NCBI GenBank assembly: GCA_013397455.1
Contig: VYZB01000218.1
Coordinates: forward strand, 973,278 to 1,037,277
Origin: Crotophaga sulcirostris
Lineage: Eukaryota > Chordata > Aves > Cuculiformes > Crotophagidae
Direction of reading: 5' to 3'
Length of the DNA: 64,000 nucleotides
This document shows, one piece after another, positions 55,277-64,000 of this stretch. Under the pieces are notes generated by a model, which did no database searches, had not been told where the DNA came from, and saw only the letters and a list, made by a program, of their open reading frames with translations. The stretch's first letter is position 1; each line of letters begins with the position of its first letter. A program made the translations under genes and the position numbers.

Positions 55277-55351
55277 AGGGGGGGTGATAGTGGGGTGTGT
55301 GCATTGAGGAGGGGGGAAGGTGCGTGTACACACACGTGTGTGTGTGTGTGT
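55277..55351 (+). repeat. G-rich run plus CA/GT palindromic microsatellite
   Basis: Runs of 7, 4 and 6 G lie within 55278-55316, which could support a G-quadruplex if the 7-G run is split. A compound (CA)n(GT)n repeat follows, and bases 55328-55343 form a perfect 16-base palindrome centred on CG. It is low-complexity DNA prone to unusual structure and instability. Confidence 0.7.
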
Positions 55352-57648
55352 CAGGGTGTGAAGAAGAAATGTTTTTGCTATGTTGCACAATTACTTGATT
55401 GAATGCACCAGGCACTTGAAAGCTTCATCAGGGTGTGCTTTGCATCAGGGACCTGCAGATTATCTGACTTAGAATTATATCACTTGGAAAAGAAAATATA
55501 CCCATGATATGATAAAGCAAGGCACAGTTAATTTTTGCATTTTAGAAGAAATAGGCTTTTTGGTCTTCGGTATCTGATCACTGGGGAGGGAGGTAGAGGG
55601 AAGCTTGAAGGCTCTCAAAATACACAGTTAGTAGAGCCTTTGTGGAGGGAATAGTACAGACTGTTCAGGAACAGCTGACTCCCACCAACCATGAATTTTG
55701 GAAGGTTTTGGCAGCTTCTGCTTTTCCCCTCATGCTCGAGAACATTTCAAAGGCAGGATTACAAAAGAAGGTATCACATGTTCGGCTCAAAACTGTAACT
55801 GGAACTCTGGGCAGAGGAAGGGGGCAGGTACAGAGGCAGCACATTCTGTTTTGAAAGACTCATTACAAAGCATTTACCTTTATACCTCTCCATGCAGGTA
55901 AGGATTGCAGCCGGGCAAATCATCCACTACCTCTCCATTTAGACAAAGAGGAGGAGGATTAGTTAACCTGAACCTGCTTTACCCACCTGTGGATCTGACC
56001 TAAATACCACAGTTAAGCAGCAGGGGTTTGTGAATGTAGGACTTCAGGCAGGAACTGCATTGATACAAACCTGACACTTGGGCAGTCTTTGCTCTAACCA
56101 AGTGACTTATAAACATGCAGCAGCCGTCTTGCACCTATGAATTATGAATTTCTCAATATATTCAAGGGGTTACGTTGTCACATACCTGAAACCTGAGATC
56201 ACCCAAAAGACCAAAGTAGTATCACCTCCTTAAAGCAATAATTAGTATGACTAAACAGCAGTATTAAACCTCCTACCCCTTGGCCTTTCCCCTGGGAGGA
56301 TTTAGTACAGCCTTTCTCTTGGCTAGAAACTCCTACTACATACCGATCAAGACGATCACCTTGTTCCTACACAGCAGCATGCCTAGAGTGCGGAGAAGAC
56401 AGTGGTGAAAAAAAAAATCAAACAAAATTTGAAAGAAACTAAAATCAGCAACAACAAAATGCCCAAACCCACACCTTTACATCTATTTAAGATTTTAAAT
56501 CCTTGCATCAATACCTTCCATTTGTTTAAAACTTGATCTCTCCCAGGGAAGCAGGGAAGGGAGGAGACCACTGTTTGGATACTCCTTTTGCAGACCCTAT
56601 CATCTTTGTTAACAGTCTGTAATGAATAACTCACTAAACAAGCTAGAAAAACGAGCTAGAATTATTATTTTGTCTCAGCAGAGACAGCATAATTCAGAAA
56701 AGAGCAGTCATAAGACAGTCACAGTTCCCAAATTGCCAAAAGCTGTGGGAAAACAAAAATCAATAGTGGAGACGGAAGGCTTAACTCTCACTACCATGAA
56801 CAACCTTGCAGTCTGTGAGTTGATCTGAAATATTTACATACATACACAAACTTAAGGAAATATCGCAACTCAACAGATACTACTTCAGAGTAGACAGGTT
56901 CTTCCTGCTTGATAGGCCTGAGGACAAGAGAGAAAATAACTATAATAAGTAATTTTATTTATTATACCAACTTGGCTGGAAAAACAGAGTTCTTTGGCAC
57001 ATAGTCCCTTTTCTTAGGGCCTTAAATCATGCTGACTTTAAGTGCTAAGAGGAACAGAGGAGTGCTTTTAGGCATGACAGCTCATGTTTCCCAGGGCAGG
57101 CTTCCCTTTTGCATCTATGTCTTTTAAAATGGGCAGTAATAGAGCTGTTGCAAGGTGCACACCTACATGCTGATCACTATCCTGGCCAGAAAACTGGAAT
57201 CACTCCAATAGATACCTGCCATAAATCACTGACATCTGCTGGTTTTCAGAAATCATCTGTTTTCTTGGTCCTTTGGAGTCAAGACAAGTTGACTCTGGGC
57301 ATAGTTTTATTATTTTGTCAAAAGTTTGTATGTGACAAAGACCTTTCCTGTGCAGGTTTGTGTGAAGGGGTTCTACAGCTCAGGATGGAGGCATTGTTAC
57401 CAGCAACCAGCAGGCTGAGGAGAAGTTTGCATACAGAGAAGAAGCATGTGAAAGTCTCCCAGGAACTGGTAGGCCAGTTGTCCTGTTAAATCCACCAAAA
57501 CCGAGAAATTCAGAACACTGAGAGCTTGCTGGCTGTGTGCAAAGCCACTACCCATACTAGTTCCAACCACAGGTTGCATAATTTGGATCATGTACAAGCA
57601 GGTAGCAGTTGCTCTATGGAGACAAAAAAAATATACAGAATTACATAT

Positions 57649-57674
57649 GATGAAGCAAACCTGATGAAGCAAAC
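57649..57674 (+). repeat. Two-copy tandem duplication, 14-bp period
   Basis: GATGAAGCAAAC occurs at 57649-57660 and 57663-57674, separated by CT. A small local duplication without coding context. Confidence 0.55.
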
Positions 57675-60600
57675 AGTCCTTTGAGGGACTTTCTGAACTA
57701 CCTACCCAGGAGTTGGAGGTCCCAGGGGTTATGATTGGCCTCCTACAGAGTAATTACGAGTATGCACGTTAGTGAATGTGTAGTGTGAATAGTTATCTGT
57801 TATTAGTAACAGCTTCAGGAACAAAAAAAACCCATTGGTAGAAATCTGTATCTCTCCCAGCTTGATCCACTATCACAGAGAAGGGGATCTACAGAATCAA
57901 GCATCCAAATATTTTAGTAGTTATTTCTTGGCAATATGAATCCTCAGTAACTAGGGCTGCTGCTACCACTAACTGATTTAATTTCTCAAATGATTTGCCC
58001 ATAAAAGTACTTGCAGAACTCACTTTATGCAAGAACTCACTTCGAAGACTTTCTTGAAAGTCCAGAAAATGGGACTCACAACTATTCATGACAGAAACAC
58101 AGTGAACCAACCTAAGCAGTTTTCCTAGTCATTGCAATTTGGACTCAGACTAAACAAACTGAAAGGTAACACCTTTAGCTAGCTGCTTTTATTTCTGAAA
58201 GGCAAGTTTAGGAAAGCAAATATCTCTAAATAAAATTCCGGTTGCTGCCACTTGAAGATAAGATTCTAGAGATCCTGAAGCTTTGTTCAATCCCACTCCA
58301 TTTTCCCATGATTCCTGGCCACAAAAAAACATACCAGCATAAATCTTCCAAGTGCTGCCAGCAGACCTTTAGATCTTGGCACACAAAACTGCATATGCGA
58401 TGCACTTCCCAACTGCATCACTATCACTGAAGGTTGTGCCATGTCATTATACATTACTAGTCAGTTGGATAACAACTACTAGGAATCTTGCTGTTAGGAA
58501 AGCTTTTAATAATCTCATTTGATGATCTGCAAACTAAGCATTCATGCCTCTGGAAAGACTCTTTAGTATAAACGTGGTGTTGTATGTGTTATTATCCTAC
58601 TCCTGTATTTACACTTGCACATTCCCGTGATTTCACTGTTTGCTGCTTTTAAATAATGATAAGTAACAACTCCAGGGAATTAGAAACTGGCAACTTCTGT
58701 CCTTAGCAGCTTCTCTTCATTTGTCCCAAACTATTAGTTCGATAAAGGAATACGGATACAAGTGGAAGCTTCTCTTTAAAGACAGACAATGTACATGTGG
58801 CATTTAGTTACAACATGACACCAGGTTGCTACAGTAGTGCTACTCAAAATCAACTGCGGGACGCTTACACTGCTTTGCAAAAACTCCTTCAAGTGACCTG
58901 AGCTGAACAGGAGCTTTGTTGCTCTGAAAGTTTCTGCTCAGCTGGTTTACCAAGGTCTTGCCCTTAGGTGCAAGCTACAGGATTGCCCTTTGAGATTTTT
59001 TTTGCTTCATGTAAGTGTTTGTAATCAGGAACTTTTTTGTGGAAATTCCAGTGACAACTGACTGCCAAGCCCTGACAATGAGCTCCTAAGCTTTCACTGT
59101 GGGCTGAACAGAACGGTGGTTTAACAAAGAAAGGGGTTTTTTTTAACAATTCTTTCTCATCCAGTAAATACTGGGTTTCAAATACCCATGACAATTTCTT
59201 AAGGTATTCTCGACATCTTAATGCAAAATTTCCATGCTATAAAGCCAAGAAAGGAGACATTTAATACTTTATCTCAAAAGTGAGACTACATAACTAAACT
59301 GGACTTAAAAAGAACAGTGTTGACTCATTTACTGTTTTTCTAGCTAGTGTTTTGCTTTTAGATGTGTGGTCTACTCCTGCTGCCAACATGAGAAGATGCC
59401 ACAGACTGAAAAACATTAGCACTGTAATGCTTATGGAGGACATACATATAGAAATTGAACTTTGTGATGAAAAAAAGGTACAGAACTATTCTGAAATGAG
59501 TGTTCCTTTGAGTCGATAAATATCCTCCATTCTTCCTGCCAAACTTTTATGTTCAGAGTGCGTGCTGCAGCTGTTAACGATAAAAACTCTCTTTCAAGGA
59601 AAACCAAAAAGCAAAATTTTGACAACTTTAGAAAAATGGTGACAAACACGAGGAGTGTTTTGCCTACATAGAGCAGAGATAAAAGGAAGCAAGTTGTTGC
59701 GATTTGGTATTTTCTAAGCTTTCTGCCACTCACAAAACTGAAAAACGGTGGAAAAAAAAAAGATTGAATAGTAACTATCTCAGCAAGTACTACCTGCAAG
59801 ATCACAGGCAGTTCTCTTCTTGCATGCTTAGGTGGTATCTTCTTCAAACCAGAGAATGGAGGAATAATAGGCAAAGAATCACCCATTGTTTAAAATACTT
59901 GAGATAAGCCAAAATCACTGAGCAGCTGGTATCAGCAAACAATCATTTGACTTGGGGAATGAGCAAATAAATCTTCTGACATTGAAGCTAGGTTAATGTC
60001 CAAGGAAGGACAGTTTCCTCCAGGATTTACCAATGAGATTAAGCCTTACCACTAGATTCTAGGTGGGAATGGACCTCTCAAACCCGAAGGTGTTTTATTA
60101 TAGAGTGAATCTTCATGAGCGCTTGAAATTTTGTAAGAGGCCTGATCTAGTTCTTCAGCTCTAATAAATACACCAAAATCTCTCAGATATGAGGGTGGGC
60201 TCTATAAGATAGGGTGCAAGGTACAATCAAAGTTTTCTTCCTGAAGTGGTATCATTAAAAGTTACTTTTTGTTATATCACGAAGACAAGCTGTCTCTTTG
60301 AATTTGTCAAACGCCACATGCAAATAATGAATCAAAACGGTTGCTTAACTTAGATCTCTTCTATTGCTGTCTTAAGATTTCTAAAAATAAAGCTTTTTAC
60401 CTCTGTAAACAGTCATCGTAAAGTTTAATAGGACTATTTTAAACTGTACATGCTTCTTTTTTTTCTAACATATTCATTTACAGCTCAAGAATTATGACTT
60501 TGGAATAGGACTTATTAGAAAATACCTTAAAATAATAATTTTTGACATCTGTAACAAAAATATGGCTCAGCTACCTTTAAGACTAGATTGTGTGCCAAAC

Positions 60601-60724
60601 TAACTACAAGTCATCAACCAAAACATCAGAATTTTTCTGTAGAAATAACTGAGCTATAGAATAAAAAGTATTTAAGTACCCATGGAAATATAAATATTAT
60701 TTAATAGTATAATTGTCATGAAAC

Positions 60725-60730
60725 TTTATT
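60725..60730 (-). other. FANCB: FANCB poly(A) signal (AATAAA)
   Basis: The + strand TTTATT at these bases reads AATAAA on the gene strand, only 24 bases after the stop codon. Cleavage would fall near 60710, giving a 3' UTR of about 45 bases. A weaker ATTAAA follows at 60700-60705. The next bases downstream in gene direction are T-rich and AT-rich, as expected of a 3' end. Confidence 0.7.
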
Positions 60731-60754
60731 GAAAAATAATTTAGTTAACAGTTT

Positions 60755-61175
60755 CTAGGACTTGCTCAGTCTCCACACAATCATATCTGAACTGAGCTGA
60801 GCTTCTGCTACTTTCAGAGCAGTTTCCCGGTAAAGGGCACCATTCATGGTTTGATTCATGCTTAGCACACACTCTTCTCGTTCATCCTGAAGCTTCTTTC
60901 TGAATTGCCGAACTCCCTCCTCACTGTCCAGTAAAGAAGCCACAGGAGCATCACTGGTTTTCTTGCTAGGCTCATTCCCCCACATCAGGCTGTTTACGAC
61001 TTTACTTTCTTTTGAGAAGAAAGAACTCCTCAAGGTGAGCATTTCTTTTTCCAAAGCCATTGCTAACTCTTGAGTAAGTACACCTTTGCTTCCAAATCTC
61101 AGGAGTCTGACATCACAGGTCGGTGGCAGAACTCTAGTAAGGCTATGAAGGCACTGGAACAAGACAGTCAGGTTT
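60755..61175 (-). CDS. FANCB: Fanconi anaemia group B protein, terminal coding exon
   Basis: Last coding exon. The acceptor on the gene strand is CTTATTTTACAG at 61176-61187 and the exon starts at 61175. The first base completes the split codon AG|A (Arg), and the frame then opens NLTVLFQCLHSLTRVLPPTC and runs 139 codons to TAG at 60755-60757. It looks like a soluble mixed alpha/beta C-terminal part: a hydrophobic start, a Ser/Lys-rich middle (SSFFSKESKVV), a charged helical segment (EEGVRQFRKKLQDEREE) and an ending MIVWRLSKS. FANCB works with FANCL and FAAP100 in the nuclear Fanconi core complex that monoubiquitinates FANCD2-FANCI during interstrand crosslink repair. The name rests on my reading of the peptide plus the GLRA2 neighbour; no alignment was run. 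Confidence 0.8.
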
Positions 61176-61969
61176 CTGTAAAATAAGATTATTATTACTA
61201 AAACTACCTTATATCTTCAAAATTCTACAGTGGAAAACAAACAAAGCTACTTTAAATCAAGCAGGGAAAAACTTATGCTGACTTTTCACGTTGTAAGCCA
61301 TGTCCAGATAAATTGTAAATCATGGCAGGATTACCAACATGCTTAACCTGGTTTAAGAAATTTTATAGACATTTGTCTAAGAATCCGCATAAGAAAAGGA
61401 AATTATTGAGGCTCTTCAGATTATTTCCTTTGCTAGATAGAAAAGAAATGTATCAGAAACATGCAAAAAACTAGACTAAATTTATGTTGCAGCACTAAAC
61501 TACAAAATGACATTGCAATAAATTTAAATTTAGTACAACTTGGGGTTTGTTGTTCTTTGTTTGGGGTTTTGTTTTGTTTTTAACATCCCCCTAAGGATTT
61601 CTTTTTTTAAATCAACACATGCTGAAGAAAAATCATACATTCTACTAAGTATAATGCAAGGAAGATGAATATACAATTAGATGCAGTGTAATGAACAAAA
61701 GATATAGTACCAAGCAGATATTAGCGGAGACTAGACTTATTTGTAATTCAATGTACTAGCTTAGACAAAATTAAACAACACAGTTCAGGTTCTGCCAGAG
61801 TTGTGATCTGAAAATTATTTGGTTATTTCTGGTGGTTATCATATCATCATATTGGAAGCCAACTGGTTATGATTTTGACTGTTCTTTATGGTATCAGTAA
61901 GAAATAGAGTAAAGATAAAAAAGTGTGTATTGAAGATGAATACACTCTACATTTCTTGAGAAATTTTAC
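61176..61969 (-). other. FANCB: FANCB intron (last)
   Basis: A 794-base intron with a GTAAAATTT donor at its high-coordinate end and a TTTTACAG acceptor at its low-coordinate end, read on the - strand. It is AT-rich, with a G/T-rich stretch near 61548-61582. No other feature seen. Confidence 0.75.
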
Positions 61970-62207
61970 CTGCAAAATAAGGTTAGAACTCCTTCAAATG
62001 GATTTTTCAGGGTCCAGTTAAAAATTGTACCATACATGTTCCCTGCTTTATGACAGAATATGTTGTCATGGCATTCCTTAAATGGTGTGCACTCCATTTC
62101 TCCCAATAACCATGAATTTACTGGAGTCAACGTGCAGTCAGAAGATACAATCTGAAAGGAGAATCTGAAAGATACTGCAAGGACAGCAAGTATATCTTCC
62201 ACAGAAC
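61970..62207 (-). CDS. FANCB: Fanconi anaemia group B protein, penultimate exon
   Basis: A 238-base internal exon. On the gene strand it follows TGTTTTCTTGCAG and ends TTTTGCAG before GTAAAA. It begins with GT, completing a Gly codon with the final G of the previous exon, then reads SVEDILAVLAVSFRFSFQ, and ends in TLFC plus the AG of a split Arg codon. It has 78 full codons and no stop. Several Cys residues (SSDCTL, GEMECTPFKECHD, IFCHKAG) are scattered without a clear metal-binding pattern. Phase 1 in and phase 2 out match both neighbouring exons exactly, strong evidence that this is a real exon of the same gene. Confidence 0.82.
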
Positions 62208-63035
62208 CTGCAAGAAAACACAGTAAAGAGATCTTTGACCTGAATATTTTGATCAGGTTGCATGCAATAAGTGTGCTTAGATTTTGGGCTCATACTCCCA
62301 GTTTTATGTGAATAATTTGAACCTACATTTATGCATTCTTTGGGAATTTTCTTATCACCTAAATCCTTATACCTACTTCTGTCAGGCAAAATGGTTAGCT
62401 GATTAACAGAGCCCCACCTACATAACGAAAGCTCTAAAAATAAACATCACCTTGCCAAAAGATGACTATTAATAGCCTCCTGTGACACTAAGATGACATA
62501 TTTGCTTTAGGCAATGACACAGTATTACGGGAAGAAAGAAATTCATTGCAAACGATCAAAAGGATATTTTGCTATGTACGCAGAAGTGTAGTTCAAAAGC
62601 AATACAACCAGGAATATTAAAGGAAAAAATTGCCTTAATAGACCTGCAGATGAGAAAAAGCTTCATTTACTTTGGTATTATATAAGAGGTAATCCTGTAT
62701 CAGAAAAAAAAATGTATGTATGTAATCAACAGTAAATATTTATAGAAAAAATTCAGGCTTCAGCATTCTGTACTCAGACTTATCTTCAAAACTAACCTTT
62801 CCAGATACACTTCAGCACTGATACTAGCACAAACCCTTATGGCAACTCCCTTAACATTTTTTTCCATTTTGAAAAACGTTCCATCTTGTATTTCACCCCA
62901 CTTTTAATTCACAACAGGTCTATGCAGTTTGTGTTCAGAAATAGATGTGATTACACTTTGAAAACTTAACTTGGCATCAGTCAACAGAAGAATCAACCAC
63001 ATATTTATGAATCCAAGTTATATCAATCCATTTAC
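62208..63035 (-). other. FANCB: FANCB intron
   Basis: An 828-base intron between matching splice sites (donor ACAG|GTAAAT at 63036/63035, acceptor TTCTTGCAG at 62208 upward). The 83-codon frame at 62138-62389 runs across this acceptor and is an artefact of reading into intron. Nothing else recognised. Confidence 0.75.
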
Positions 63036-63490
63036 CTGTACAGTAACTATTATCCCTTAGCATCTTTACTGCGTATTTTCCACTTGAAATATCTTCCAAA
63101 CTTAAAAAAAATTTCCCACAGAGTACAGTAATCTTTTTGCTCTCCTGTAAACTATCATTCCGACGTTTTTGTTTCTTTGCATGCAGAAGAACTATGCAAC
63201 ATACACGATGAAATGCCAGTAATGGTGAAAGGCTGGTAACAGCGATGACTGTCTTTGCTCTGTCCAGCTGGACCCTTGAACATATTTTAGGAAACTCTTT
63301 TTTCACATCGTTCTTACTATGCAAATCCATTTTCATCTTTTTTGGAGGAGGCTCAATTTGACCCGAGGAGACAGACAATGCTGAGAAGGCTTTGTTCAGC
63401 TTAATGATTTTATTTTGACACTTGATAACCGGAGAAATCGAAGAGAAGTCTTGATCCAGCACTAAGGATAAACTGACATCACTCAGTGAC
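63036..63490 (-). CDS. FANCB: Fanconi anaemia group B protein, antepenultimate exon
   Basis: A 455-base internal exon. I place its start at 63490, after the pyrimidine-rich acceptor GGATTTTCACAG. The first base completes a split codon, then SLSDVSLSLVLDQDFSSISP follows. Residues PPPKKMKMD at about codons 50-58 and KKQKRRND farther on are basic clusters that could serve nuclear import. A hydrophobic core (LLAFHRVCCIVLLHA) and a helix-like KITVLCGKFFLSLEDI follow. It ends NSYCT plus the first base of a Gly codon before GTAAAT. With the two downstream exons it gives 370 residues, against about 859 in human FANCB as I recall. A less pyrimidine-rich acceptor 23 bases upstream (GTGCAG at 63514-63519) would add SSSMDFHR and is the main alternative. 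A stop codon lies in frame farther upstream. Confidence 0.8.
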
Positions 63491-63985
63491 CTGTGAAAAT
63501 CCATAGAAGATGACTGCACTCCCAGTTTTTATTTTGTCTTCTGACAAATAACCAGAATTTTACAGAGATATACTGACATTTAACACTACCACAAACTCCA
63601 GTCATTCTAGGTTACGTCATAAACTGTGCAAAGAATATAAATCCCTCAAATGACTACTTCACCTAAGATTAGTATTAAGATTTTGAAAACATGAACTGAA
63701 TTTTCTAAGAGCTTCTAGAAGTTTGATACCTCATTTCAACTGAAAGAATTCAGATGTCCAATTCCCCCAGAAAACATAGAAAATTCCATATAACTCAAGC
63801 AGATACTATATGACTTCTATAATTTATTTTTAAAGACTTAATTTTCTTTTAATAGAAAAGTACAGAAAATATCAATTCTGCTCTCTTTGAGGACTAAAAG
63901 CTCTTCTGATGTTCTATATTGTTTTATACATATTCAAACAAAACGTAATGTAGACAATAAAACAAAAGTTTTAAAATACTATTAC
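63491..63985 (-). other. FANCB: FANCB intron (probable)
   Basis: The 495 bases upstream of the last recognised exon (gene orientation) are AT-rich with many stops in all frames. They end at a good-looking donor AAG|GTAATAG at 63986/63985, so the whole stretch is probably one short intron. Confidence 0.5.
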
Positions 63986-64000
63986 CTTAAATATGCAGTA
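63986..64000 (-). CDS. FANCB: Possible 3' edge of another FANCB exon (partial)
   Basis: The last 15 bases of the window, read on the - strand, end in AAG before GTAATAG, a strong donor context. Taking the last two bases (AG) as the start of the split codon completed by the G at 63490 gives TAYL followed by Arg, in the phase the next exon needs. Only about four codons are visible, so this rests on splice-site and phase agreement. Confidence 0.4.

Larger units (their letters stand above)
39714..60709. other. Intergenic spacer, right part: no gene found
   Basis: This is the remainder of the gap up to the FANCB poly(A) site. It is mostly AT-rich. GC-richer patches at about 41690-42090, 46500-46880, 47980-48110, 49900-50320 and 50700-51000 carry long frames, the longest being 213 codons on the - strand at 49830-50471. 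None has a known domain. I noted a CTCF-like motif near 47567-47580, a G-rich and CA/GT palindromic stretch at 55277-55351, and a small tandem duplication at 57649-57674. Nothing else stands out. Confidence 0.6.

Noticed and set aside
59431..59886. 151-codon - strand frame near the FANCB 3' end as an extra exon
   Set aside because: It lies downstream of the FANCB stop and poly(A) signal and its peptide is Phe-rich from T/A tracts; no continuity with FANCB.
1..64000. Phage, plasmid, CRISPR, toxin-antitoxin or other bacterial system, or an endogenous virus
   Set aside because: No compact gene clusters, direct-repeat arrays, LTR pairs or viral domains were seen; the content is ordinary vertebrate nuclear DNA.

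Overview
The window looks like nuclear DNA from an amniote, most likely a bird. It is AT-rich, with widely spaced exons bounded by GT/AG splice sites and AATAAA poly(A) signals. It carries CR1 retrotransposon 3' ends, some with the ATTCTATG-type tail typical of birds and other sauropsids. There are no bacterial operons, CRISPR arrays, tRNA or rRNA genes that I can see.

Two genes face each other tail to tail. On the + strand, 1-23007 reads as the final intron of the glycine receptor alpha-2 subunit gene (GLRA2). Its last coding exon is 23008-23286 (92 codons: M3-M4 loop, M4 helix, C-terminus), and the 3' UTR runs to about 24508. On the - strand, the right end holds the last three complete coding exons of a gene I call FANCB (63036-63490, 61970-62207, 60755-61175). 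Their splice phases join into one frame of 370 residues, followed by a very short 3' UTR ending near 60710. The first bases of one more upstream exon may sit at 63986-64000. GLRA2 and FANCB are also convergent neighbours on human Xp22.2, which supports both calls.

About 36 kb of intergenic DNA separates the genes (24509-60709). I find no convincing gene there. It holds one 5'-truncated CR1 with a visible 7-bp target-site duplication (39531-39713), microsatellites, an A/T-rich background, a few GC-richer patches that give long chance reading frames, and some short hairpins and candidate regulatory motifs. The left-hand intron holds a better-preserved CR1 3' end (913-1278) whose final 92 codons of ORF2 are still open, two shorter CR1 pieces, and simple repeats.

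The genes are unrelated in function: GLRA2 is a synaptic chloride channel subunit, and FANCB belongs to the Fanconi anaemia DNA-crosslink repair core complex. They share only conserved position. I did not find a previously undescribed system. The most useful observations are the reconstructed FANCB exon chain, its minimal 3' UTR, the CR1 subfamily with an unusual TGTGATAC tail, and several structured non-coding elements.
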